Origin: CAZDGK01 sp964505035
GTDB lineage: Bacteria; Patescibacteriota; Saccharimonadia; UBA4664
Length of the DNA stretch: 14,655 nucleotides
Assembly (NCBI GenBank): GCA_964505035.1
Contig: CAZDGK010000031.1
Span: forward strand, 1 to 14,655
Direction of reading: 5' to 3'
Part shown: piece by piece, positions 1 through 8,230 of the stretch
How the letters are laid out: each line of letters begins with the position of its first letter
Position numbering within the stretch: the stretch's first letter is position 1
The notes under the pieces: generated by a model
Seen by the model: only the letters and a program-made list of their open reading frames with translations
Told to the model about the DNA's origin: nothing
Database searches by the model: none
Made by a program: the position numbers and the translations under genes

Positions 1-2924
<2,924 letters not shown>

Positions 2925-2937
2925 CATCGGTAACCAT

Positions 2938-3357
2938 ATGCCAACTATCAGTCAACTACTCCGCAAACCCCGCGCCGCCCAGAAGGCCAAATCCCGCACC
3001 GTGGGTCTGCTACGTGTCACCAACTCGCTCCAGAACAAGGCTTACCTCAAGCCTTCGCCCATGAAGCGTGGTGTCTGTGTGAAGGTTCAAACCGTCACCC
3101 CGCGTAAGCCAAACTCCGCTTTGCGCAAGATTGCCCGCGTGCGCCTGACCAACGGCATGGAAGTCACAGCCTACATCCCGGGTATCGGCCACAACCTGCA
3201 GGAGCACTCCGTAGTGCTCGTGCGCGGCGGCCGCCGCAAGGACCTGCCCGGTGTGCGCTACATTGTCGTCCGCGGCGCTCTCGACACCGCTGGTGTTGCC
3301 AAGCGCGCCCAGGGCCGCAGCCGCTACGGCGCCAAGAAAGAAAAGTCCAGCTCGTAA
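2938..3357 (+). CDS. rpsL: 30S ribosomal protein uS12
   Basis: This is a small-subunit protein of the decoding centre, 139 residues long. The ATG at 2938 gives the canonical N-terminus MPTISQLLRKPRA; an upstream in-frame start at 2827 would only read through the end of rpoC in another frame. The core motifs KPNSALRK, GHNLQEHS and KDLPGVRY are all present, and the Asp that is methylthiolated in other bacteria is kept. Between residues 19 and 43 it has an insertion of about 13 residues relative to E. coli, as in the Bacillus protein. R56 stands where E. coli has K43 (counting Met), the classical streptomycin-resistance site. No Shine-Dalgarno is visible in the 13 nt after rpoC, which suggests translational coupling. 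Confidence 0.97.
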   Translation: MPTISQLLRKPRAAQKAKSRTVGLLRVTNSLQNKAYLKPSPMKRGVCVKVQTVTPRKPNSALRKIARVRLTNGMEVTAYIPGIGHNLQEHSVVLVRGGRRKDLPGVRYIVVRGALDTAGVAKRAQGRSRYGAKKEKSSS

Positions 3358-3375
3358 ACCAATTCTTTAGCATTA

Positions 3376-3405
3376 GCCGCCCGGCCCCCAAAGCCGACCA
3401 GCGGC
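3376..3405 (+). promoter_or_regulatory. Intercistronic hairpin between rpsL and rpsG
   Basis: The 73-nt spacer can fold: GCCGC (3376-3380) pairs with GCGGC (3401-3405), and inside it CGGC (3382-3385) pairs with GCCG (3393-3396) around a 7-nt loop. In E. coli the S12-S7 spacer of the str mRNA is the autoregulatory binding site for S7. A similar role here is inference from position only. Confidence 0.35.
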
Positions 3406-3415
3406 AGTATCTCAG

Positions 3416-3424
3416 AAAGGAGAG
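3416..3424 (+). promoter_or_regulatory. Strong Shine-Dalgarno of rpsG
   Basis: AAAGGAGAG ends 6 nt before the ATG at 3431 and fixes the start of rpsG. Confidence 0.85.
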
Positions 3425-3430
3425 AAGCCA

Positions 3431-3907
3431 ATGCCCCGTAAAACCACCAAGTCCCTCAAGCGAATTGTCGAGCCCGATCTGCGCTACGGCAATGTGCTCG
3501 TCACCAAAATGACCAACAAAATGATGCGCGACGGCAAGAAGCGCCTGGCCGAGAGCCTGCTGTACTCTGCGCTCGAGCAGGCCGAAGACAAGGCCAAGGC
3601 TCCGGCTCTGGAAGTCTTCGAGACCGCCCTCAAGAACGTCGGCCCATCCATTCAGGTCAAGGCCAAGCGCATCGGTGGCGCCACTTACCAAGTGCCAATC
3701 GAGGTCCGCGGTGATCGCAAGATCCACCTGGCCATGATGTGGATCCTACAAGCCGCGCGCTCCAAGAGTGGCCGTAGCTTCGACCGCCTGCTGGCCGAGG
3801 AGTTCATCGCCGCCTTCAACGGCACCGGTGACGCCGTCAGGAAGCGCGACGAAGTCCACAAAATGGCCGAGGCCAACAAGGCCTTCGCTCACTTCGCTCG
3901 CTACTAG
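3431..3907 (+). CDS. rpsG: 30S ribosomal protein uS7
   Basis: This is the primary assembly protein of the 30S head, which contacts 16S rRNA and E-site tRNA. It is 158 residues long, close to the usual 156. Family hallmarks are the N-terminal MPRK, DGKK followed by AES, the GGATYQVPIEVR segment (residues 78-89) and the C-terminal KRDEVHKMAEANKAFAH. The start is fixed by the adjacent Shine-Dalgarno. It lies 73 nt after rpsL and is the last gene of the block: a strong intrinsic terminator follows 20 nt after the stop. fusA, which often comes next in bacteria, is instead about 10.5 kb downstream with its own promoter. Confidence 0.97.
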   Translation: MPRKTTKSLKRIVEPDLRYGNVLVTKMTNKMMRDGKKRLAESLLYSALEQAEDKAKAPALEVFETALKNVGPSIQVKAKRIGGATYQVPIEVRGDRKIHLAMMWILQAARSKSGRSFDRLLAEEFIAAFNGTGDAVRKRDEVHKMAEANKAFAHFARY

Positions 3908-3926
3908 CTACACCAGCTTCCAGAGT

Positions 3927-3958
3927 CCAAAAAACCGCCTCACCGGGCGGTTTTTTGG
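3927..3958 (+). terminator. Intrinsic terminator after rpsG
   Basis: A perfect 13-bp inverted repeat, CCAAAAAACCGCC (3927-3939) and GGCGGTTTTTTGG (3946-3958), flanks a 6-nt loop. The GC core followed by six T residues is a classical rho-independent terminator. Because the other arm carries A residues, it could also work on the minus strand. Confidence 0.93.
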
Positions 3959-3967
3959 TGCTATAGT
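3959..3967 (+). promoter_or_regulatory. Extended -10 promoter of the CDP-alcohol phosphotransferase-like gene
   Basis: TGc followed by TATAGT (3962-3967) is an extended -10 element immediately after the rpsG terminator. The -35 position falls in the terminator stem and shows no consensus. A small hairpin, GCTTC-agc-GAAGC (3980-3992), lies in the resulting 5' UTR of about 54 nt. Confidence 0.5.
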
Positions 3968-4027
3968 CAAACCAGCTCCGCTTCAGCGAAGCCGTTCCCA
4001 ATAGCTCTCACTTCAGGGAGGCACTCC

Positions 4028-4702
4028 GTGAGGGCACAACATGTCATTGATCAGATAGTGCCGCCGCGCCGCCGCGAAGCCGTGGCGGTCGTCGTTACGC
4101 TGTTGCGACTACCGCTAGCAGTTGGCTTGGCCGCCGCCGTTTACCGCAGCTCGCTGCTGTTGACCGCGGGCTGGCTGGTCGTCGTGGTGGCAGCCGATGT
4201 GGCCGACGGTGTCCTGGCTCGCAGCCTGCACGCCGACACCGTCATCCGCCGGGCCGCCGATGTGGTTGCCGATCGCGCTACCATCTGGAGCGCCTTTGCG
4301 GCGGCACTGGCTGCTCACCCACAATATTGGTCGCTGTACACGCCGCTATTGGTGCGTGGCTTGGTCATTGTGACGGGTCAGGTGTTATGCCTAACCCTCC
4401 GCGGCCGGGTCATCCAGGGAGGCGGCTTGCACAAGGCCAACTACCTGCTTCTGGCCGCATTTGGGCTGGCAATTGTCAGTGGCCAAGGCCAGCTGGTGAC
4501 AGCGGTGGCCGGCATGGTTATTGCGCTCACCATGCTTAGCGGTCTCGACTATGGGCTTGGTCTATTGGCAATCTGGCGCCACACCCAGCGGCGGCCCGGC
4601 TTCCGGCTGCGCCAAACCGAGCGCATAATACTGCCCGGCTTCGTCACGGTCCGGCTGTTTGCCCGGGCCGCCTGTCTAGGTTGGAATGGCCACGGCATTT
4701 AG
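4028..4702 (+). CDS. CDP-alcohol phosphatidyltransferase-like membrane protein
   Basis: This is a 224-residue membrane protein resembling enzymes that move a phosphoalcohol from a CDP-alcohol during phospholipid synthesis (PgsA-type). The GTG start at 4028 is supported by AGGGAGG at 4015-4021, 6 nt upstream. Hydrophobic segments lie at about 19-38, 43-57, 105-128, 138-153 and 157-180. The family motif D-x2-DG-x2-AR-x8-G-x3-D-x3-D is seen as D57, D60, G61, A64, R65, D78 and D82, with exact spacing. The conserved Gly between AR and the last two aspartates is R74. All metal- and substrate-binding Asp residues are kept, so it may be active, but the Gly-to-Arg change makes the substrate uncertain. 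It has its own promoter and a hairpin terminator; no neighbouring lipid gene helps to specify the role. Confidence 0.72.
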   Translation: MRAQHVIDQIVPPRRREAVAVVVTLLRLPLAVGLAAAVYRSSLLLTAGWLVVVVAADVADGVLARSLHADTVIRRAADVVADRATIWSAFAAALAAHPQYWSLYTPLLVRGLVIVTGQVLCLTLRGRVIQGGGLHKANYLLLAAFGLAIVSGQGQLVTAVAGMVIALTMLSGLDYGLGLLAIWRHTQRRPGFRLRQTERIILPGFVTVRLFARAACLGWNGHGI

Positions 4703-4708
4703 CGGCCA

Positions 4709-4741
4709 TGAGCCGGTCAGGACCTACACCTGACCGGCTCA
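4709..4741 (+). terminator. Hairpin after the CDP-alcohol phosphotransferase-like gene
   Basis: GAGCCGGTCAGG (4710-4721) and CCTGACCGGCTC (4729-4740), extended by one T-A pair, flank a 7-nt loop, 7 nt after the stop codon. The sequence that follows, AAACTTCGTTATT, is not a clean T-run, so termination may be partial. Confidence 0.55.
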
Positions 4742-4802
4742 AACTTCGTTATTGAGCTTGTTTGTTCGCATTGTGTTCGGTACAATGCTCGCGGTGGGCA
4801 CG

Positions 4803-4808
4803 TATAAT
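4803..4808 (+). promoter_or_regulatory. Consensus -10 of the coiled-coil gene
   Basis: A perfect TATAAT lies 22 nt before the ATG at 4831. No good -35 is found at 16-18 bp spacing (nearest TACAAT at 4781-4786, 16 bp). Transcription would begin near 4815. This rules out the longer in-frame start at 4762, which lies upstream of the promoter. Confidence 0.55.
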
Positions 4809-4830
4809 ACCAAGTAGACAGGGGAGTGTC

Positions 4831-5142
4831 ATGGCAGAGTTAACCGCGGAAACAGTTCGCACAATCATAAAGGAAGAGGTCGGGAGCCTGCGTACTGAAA
4901 TTCAGGCCGAGTTTGCTGATGTGCGCCAAGAACTAGCAGGCGTCCACCAAGAACTAGCAGGCGTCCACCAAGACCTAACGGACGTCCGGCAAGACCTTGC
5001 CAATGGCCTGGAGACGGTACTTACCACAGTGCAGTCATTTCATGATGAGGACCAGGATGCTCACGCCGCCATTGAGGGCCGCCTGCGCAGTCACAATGAG
5101 CGGCTAGCCCGGCTCGAACGCTACAATCGCTTGCGCACCTAG
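4831..5142 (+). CDS. Small coiled-coil protein with heptad tandem repeats
   Basis: This is a hydrophilic 103-residue protein with no enzyme motif. ATG at 4831 is chosen because AGGGGAG ends 4 nt upstream and the -10 lies just before it. Residues 31-58 are four near-identical heptads (VRQELAG, VHQELAG, VHQDLTD, VRQDLAN) encoded by four 21-bp direct repeats. The heptads place Val and Leu at coiled-coil a and d positions, and helical propensity continues on both sides (TVRTIIKEEVGSLRTEIQ; EGRLRSHNERLARLERYN). It has no signal peptide or membrane segment. It is likely an oligomerising cytoplasmic protein; small CPR genomes contain many such short coiled-coil proteins of unknown role. Repeat copy number could vary by slippage. 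Confidence 0.8.
   Translation: MAELTAETVRTIIKEEVGSLRTEIQAEFADVRQELAGVHQELAGVHQDLTDVRQDLANGLETVLTTVQSFHDEDQDAHAAIEGRLRSHNERLARLERYNRLRT
4921..5004 (+). repeat. Four 21-bp tandem repeats inside the coiled-coil gene
   Basis: The units are 4921-4941, 4942-4962, 4963-4983 and 4984-5004. The first two differ only near their 5' end (GTGCGCC against GTCCACC); the third and fourth diverge further. Each unit encodes one heptad, so gain or loss keeps the reading frame. Confidence 0.85.
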
Positions 5143-5162
5143 CTCTCAGCAGCCGGTCGCGT

Positions 5163-5174
5163 TACACTAAAGCC
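5163..5174 (+). promoter_or_regulatory. Possible leaderless promoter of the PPC gene
   Basis: TACACT (5163-5168) stands 6 nt before the ATG at 5175, with no Shine-Dalgarno between. This spacing matches -10 boxes of leaderless bacterial mRNAs, where transcription starts at the start codon. No convincing -35 is seen. Confidence 0.35.
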
Positions 5175-5597
5175 ATGAAGTTCGCCATGCTCAACCACAA
5201 TGCCTACATGCTGCACCTGGAGCCAGATGATGACATCTTGCCGACTATCCAGCAGTTTTGCGTTGGCCAGAAGATCACCAACGCCAAGATTGAGGGCATT
5301 GGCTCAGTCGACAACCCGCAGTTAGCCCATTATTCGCTCCAGGACCAGGCCTACGCCGAACAGAGGCTCGACGGCACCTACGAGATTACCTCCATGCTCG
5401 GCAATGTGGCACTAGTGGATGGCGCGCCCAAGGCTCACCTGCATGTCACTATCTCCGATCACAAGATGCGCGCCGGCGGGGGACACCTCATTGGTGGTGT
5501 CTGCAGTGCTACTATTGAGCTCATTCTCACCAGCTATCCCACACAATTCGCCAAAGTCCGCGACCCCTCAACTGGACTCGACACCTGGAAGTTTTGA
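5175..5597 (+). CDS. PPC (DUF296) domain protein
   Basis: This 140-residue protein consists of a single PPC domain, also called DUF296, a small trimer-forming fold found alone in bacteria and fused to AT-hook DNA-binding segments in plants. The diagnostic metal-site region is clear: H88 and H90 in HLHVTISD and H104 in GGHLIGG, followed by the strand SATIELILT. The N-terminal part (residues 10-60) has the expected ITNAKIEGIGSV strand-turn. No AT-hook or other DNA-binding segment is present, so calling it a DNA-binding protein would go beyond the sequence. The biological role of the stand-alone bacterial form is not settled. The gene follows the coiled-coil gene after 32 nt and carries the next promoter in its 3' end. 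Confidence 0.85.
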   Translation: MKFAMLNHNAYMLHLEPDDDILPTIQQFCVGQKITNAKIEGIGSVDNPQLAHYSLQDQAYAEQRLDGTYEITSMLGNVALVDGAPKAHLHVTISDHKMRAGGGHLIGGVCSATIELILTSYPTQFAKVRDPSTGLDTWKF

Positions 5598-5606
5598 TGG
5601 TAGAGT
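5578..5606 (+). promoter_or_regulatory. Promoter of the HAD gene
   Basis: TCGACA (5578-5583), a 17-bp spacer and TAGAGT (5601-5606), with TG at 5598-5599 making an extended -10. It overlaps the last codons of the PPC gene. The predicted leader is about 40 nt. Confidence 0.55.
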
Positions 5607-5651
5607 AGTAGGCGCAAGTCGTCCTGTACCAACGTTCCCCAAGGAGGAACT

Positions 5652-6449
5652 ATGGGACAACCCGCATCAACCATGTCGCTCGTGCCGGTGTTCGACGTGT
5701 TCGGCACTCTCATCGAGCGGCATCTGCCGGTCAGCTCCGCCCGTGTGCTGGCCAAGTATTCGGGCGTGTCGCGCGAAGTGGCCAAGGCGGCCATCAGTCC
5801 GCTCTACCCCGACGCCGACCGCGGCCGCATCATTCCCCAGGAATGGGCCCGGCGCGTCCTGACGGCCGTCGGCGACGACCCCGACCGTTGGGCCGAGTTT
5901 CTGAAGCTGCTCATCGACGAGAAGCGCACGGCCTACCGCTTCCTGCCGGACGCGGAGGCCGCGCTTGACCTGGCCGCCACATTCGGCCGGATCGGGCTGG
6001 CCAGCAACCTGACATTTTGGCAATTGCCGGTCGTCAGGGACGTCTTCGGCCTCTTCCCGGGCGAGCGCGTCACCTGCGCGTCGTACTCGTATCTCGAGCA
6101 GTCGGCCAAGCCCGAGCCGGGCATCTACCGGTCCATCGCCGGCAAGCTCGGCCGTGAGCTGTCCGACTGCCTAATGATCGACGACACGTTGGCCTGCGTA
6201 CTCGGCGCCGAAGCCATCGGCATGCGCGGAGTGGCCGTCCTGCATCAAGCGGGCAGCCTTGCCCAGAAGCTGCAGGAAACCGGCGCCTACGACGACATCG
6301 CCGCCGAACTGAAGCCACTGGGCTACGGCCTGGTGCGCCTCAGCCGGCTGACCGACGATCCCGCAGTGCACCGCCACGACACGCAGCGCCAGGTCTGGGC
6401 GGCACTCAGCCCTCTGGCCGCGCTCGAACTCTGCCGGCGCAATCCGTAA
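5652..6449 (+). CDS. HAD superfamily hydrolase
   Basis: This is a 265-residue haloacid dehalogenase-fold enzyme, cytoplasmic by sequence. ATG at 5652 follows AAGGAGG (5641-5647). Motif I is FDVFGTL with the nucleophile D15; motif II is S-N in GLASNLT (near residue 118); motif III is the Lys of SAKPEPGIY; motif IV is MIDD followed by GAEAIGMRGVAV. The residue two after the nucleophile, usually the general acid Asp in phosphatases, is F17, as in dehalogenase-like members (which have Tyr or Phe). Motif IV is phosphatase-like, so the substrate class is open. Residues 20-90 form the helical cap of a subfamily I enzyme. It is a single-gene transcription unit with its own promoter and terminator. 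Confidence 0.85.
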   Translation: MGQPASTMSLVPVFDVFGTLIERHLPVSSARVLAKYSGVSREVAKAAISPLYPDADRGRIIPQEWARRVLTAVGDDPDRWAEFLKLLIDEKRTAYRFLPDAEAALDLAATFGRIGLASNLTFWQLPVVRDVFGLFPGERVTCASYSYLEQSAKPEPGIYRSIAGKLGRELSDCLMIDDTLACVLGAEAIGMRGVAVLHQAGSLAQKLQETGAYDDIAAELKPLGYGLVRLSRLTDDPAVHRHDTQRQVWAALSPLAALELCRRNP

Positions 6450-6459
6450 CGCGCCGGCT

Positions 6460-6498
6460 GGCCCGGATCACCCACATTGGGAGATCCGGGCCCTTTTT
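6460..6498 (+). terminator. Intrinsic terminator after the HAD gene
   Basis: GGCCCGGATC (6460-6469) pairs with GATCCGGGCC (6483-6492). After one A-A mismatch the stem continues with CCCA and TGGG around a CAT loop, and it is followed by five T residues at 6494-6498. Confidence 0.93.
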
Positions 6499-6508
6499 CA
6501 TTTCGTTG

Positions 6509-6514
6509 TACAAT
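6509..6514 (+). promoter_or_regulatory. Probable -10 of the purN-like gene
   Basis: TACAAT directly follows TTG after the HAD terminator and lies 44 nt before the GTG start. The -35 position falls within the terminator stem and has no consensus, so the call rests on the -10 alone. Confidence 0.4.
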
Positions 6515-6558
6515 AACACCGGCAAACCTCACATCAACCGCAAAGGAGCGGATAACTC

Positions 6559-7170
6559 GTGAAGCTTGCAGTCTTAGTATCCGGTAGCGGCACCCTGCTC
6601 GCTCGCATGATCGAGGAGGGGCTGCCCATCACGGTAGTCCTAGCCGACAAGCCCTGTCAGGGCTTAGAGCGAGCCAAGGCCGCCGGTATCCTCACCGAGC
6701 TGGTCGACCGGAAGCAGTACGGCTATTACGGCGGCGCCGGCGACAATTGGGAGCGTCGCGCCTTCAGCGAAGAAGTCGCCGACCGGCTGCTCGATCACGG
6801 CATCGAGCTGGTGGCTATGGCCGGCTTCTTCACGGTGCTGCACGCGGCCTTCTTCCAATGGTTCCGCGGTCGCATCACCAACATTCACCCGGCACTGCTG
6901 CCGAACTTCCCCGGCGAATTCGCCGTGCGCGATGCCCTCGATTCGGGCGCCACCGAGACCGGCTCCACCATCATCGTCGCCACCGAGAAGGTCGATGACT
7001 CGGCCTACATTTTGGCGCAGGTGAGAGTACCGATCCTAGCCGGCGACAATGTCGACCGGCTCTGGGAACGCATCAAGGTGGAGGAGCGGCCGTTCTACGT
7101 GCGAGTATTGCGCGAGATCATGTCTGGCCAGCTCAAACTGCCGGACGTGCCCCCGCCGCCGGCCGATTAG
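6559..7170 (+). CDS. PurN-like (phosphoribosylglycinamide) formyltransferase
   Basis: This 203-residue protein has the formyl-transferase fold of PurN, which moves a formyl group from 10-formyltetrahydrofolate to GAR in purine synthesis. GTG at 6559 follows AAAGGAG (6542-6548). The catalytic residues are present: N108 and H110 in NIHPALLP and D146 in KVDDSAY, matching N106, H108 and D144 of the E. coli enzyme. The N-terminal phosphate loop is SGSGT rather than the SGNGSN of E. coli, and the usual DGGP after the catalytic Asp is DDSA, so the substrate could differ. The C-terminus is Pro-rich. No other purine gene lies in the window. If the cell lacks the rest of the pathway, as many CPR genomes do, a different acceptor is plausible. 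Confidence 0.75.
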   Translation: MKLAVLVSGSGTLLARMIEEGLPITVVLADKPCQGLERAKAAGILTELVDRKQYGYYGGAGDNWERRAFSEEVADRLLDHGIELVAMAGFFTVLHAAFFQWFRGRITNIHPALLPNFPGEFAVRDALDSGATETGSTIIVATEKVDDSAYILAQVRVPILAGDNVDRLWERIKVEERPFYVRVLREIMSGQLKLPDVPPPPAD

Positions 7171-7190
7171 TCGCCGCGCGCCTGCCAAAC

Positions 7191-7220
7191 AGCGGCTGGA
7201 GGAGATTCCCCCCAGCCGCT
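7191..7220. terminator. Hairpin between the convergent purN-like and zinc-ribbon genes
   Basis: AGCGGCTGG (7191-7199) and CCAGCCGCT (7212-7220) form a perfect 9-bp stem with a purine/pyrimidine loop that can pair further. Neither side has a clear T-run. It lies between two convergent stops and probably helps end both transcripts. Confidence 0.45.
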
Positions 7221-7234
7221 TATTGCGTTGCGGC

Positions 7235-8128
7235 TCAGGCTAGTGGCACCACGGGCACGTCATTGCCTTCGCGCCAGCCCCGCTTGATCACGAGCCGGTC
7301 CCTGAACTGGTCGTGGTATGGGATGTCGAGCTGGCCAGGGACGCCAAGCGCTCGCTCGACGTCCAGATGAGCCGACTCAAGCACCGGCGCCGGCGTCACG
7401 TCCTCCGGCACTGGCTGCCAGCCATCGTCGTCATCGCTTTGCATCGGCCCGTCGTACCACAGCACCCCAGCTTGGTCGCGCGTCGGGTACACGTGGCAGA
7501 ATGTGCTGCCCCGCGTGCCGTAGTCAATCGACAGCGCCCGCTCGGCTTCAGCTCGCTCGCGCTGGCAGTCACCGCACCAATGGTGCAGCTCGCGCCGGCG
7601 CTCAAACCACTCGCGCCGGCTCATGCAGTCAGTGATGCTGCCTACGTACCGCCGGTCCACGAACACCAGTTCAGTGTCAGGCTTGGCTTGGCGGCAGCTG
7701 TCGCAGACGCGCAGGTCGGCATCGGCCACCCGCTCGCGCAGCAATTGTGCCCGGGCGGTCTCGTAGGCCTTCACCAGCTCGCGTGGATTGGGCATGGCCT
7801 CGTAGCAGGCGTCCTCCAGCTCCTCGATCTGAGCCTGCAAAGCCTTGATCTGCGCCTTGAGCGCATCCCGCTGCTGGTTCAGCTCGGCTTGCATGGCCTC
7901 AGCCATGCTCTGCGCGTCGACGATGGCCTGGACCTGGGGCGCCAGCGGGCTACCCCAGAGCCGGCTCAGTAGCTCGCGCTCCTCGCCCGCCACCGCCACG
8001 TCGACCTCGGCTACTGCCAGCTGCCACAATTGCTCGTTGTGCGGCGCGCGCTGCTTCTGCAGGTCGAAGCCCATGCCGCTCAGCATTTCCTCGTACCGCT
8101 GCGTGTAGCGGCCCTTGAGGTTGTCCAC
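7235..8128 (-). CDS. Coiled-coil and zinc-ribbon protein of unknown function
   Basis: I do not recognise this 297-residue hydrophilic protein. The start is a GTG at 8126-8128, preceded on the minus strand by AAGGAGG (8134-8140) at 5-nt spacing. Residues 1-65 are mixed helix; residues 72-107 are a strong coiled coil rich in Gln, Ala and Leu; C142 and C145 (CDSC) with C185 and C188 (CGDC) have the spacing of a four-Cys zinc-binding site. HHW stands just before the second pair, and additional cysteines are at 168 and 211. The C-terminal third is acidic (DDDD at 232-235) and ends in a basic stretch. The coiled coil plus zinc ribbon suggests a protein- or nucleic-acid-binding adaptor, but no function can be assigned. 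It is divergent from the wHTH-Nudix gene. Confidence 0.8.
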   Translation of the reverse strand: MDNLKGRYTQRYEEMLSGMGFDLQKQRAPHNEQLWQLAVAEVDVAVAGEERELLSRLWGSPLAPQVQAIVDAQSMAEAMQAELNQQRDALKAQIKALQAQIEELEDACYEAMPNPRELVKAYETARAQLLRERVADADLRVCDSCRQAKPDTELVFVDRRYVGSITDCMSRREWFERRRELHHWCGDCQRERAEAERALSIDYGTRGSTFCHVYPTRDQAGVLWYDGPMQSDDDDGWQPVPEDVTPAPVLESAHLDVERALGVPGQLDIPYHDQFRDRLVIKRGWREGNDVPVVPLA

Positions 8129-8133
8129 GGGGA

Positions 8134-8140
8134 CCTCCTT
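8134..8140 (-). promoter_or_regulatory. Shine-Dalgarno deciding a GTG start
   Basis: AAGGAGG on the minus strand, 5 nt before the GTG at 8126-8128. It decides the start of the zinc-ribbon gene, which has no ATG nearby. Confidence 0.85.
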
Positions 8141-8178
8141 GTCGATGTGCTCCCGGATGGGACACCTTCATCGTAGAG

Positions 8179-8218
8179 TTGACTCAAATTTCAAAAAAGT
8201 CGAATATAATTGAGTCAA
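8179..8218. promoter_or_regulatory. Operator-like inverted repeat with consensus -10
   Basis: TTGACTCAA (8179-8187) and TTGAGTCAA (8210-8218) are perfect 9-bp inverted copies, 31 bp centre to centre, about three helical turns. TATAAT (8205-8210) abuts the second copy and is the likely -10 for the Nudix gene. TTGACT within the first copy could act as a -35, although the 20-bp spacer is long. The intervening DNA is AT-rich. No clear -10 was found for the divergent minus-strand gene. Confidence 0.55.
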
Positions 8219-8230
8219 CAAAGATTGCCT

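Noticed and set aside
5595..5597. Recoding of TGA as glycine, as in some Patescibacteria
   Set aside because: TGA ends the PPC gene exactly at the family's usual end, and also ends the zinc-ribbon and small membrane genes; no in-frame TGA is needed elsewhere.
7313..7972. A 219-codon plus-strand ORF opposite the zinc-ribbon gene
   Set aside because: It is the complement of a gene with a strong Shine-Dalgarno, coiled coil and Cys pairs; its own product is Ala/Leu/His-rich with no motif and no ribosome site.
8210..8230. A TTG start for the Nudix gene at 8210
   Set aside because: It overlaps the TATAAT box and the inverted repeat, so the mRNA would begin after it.
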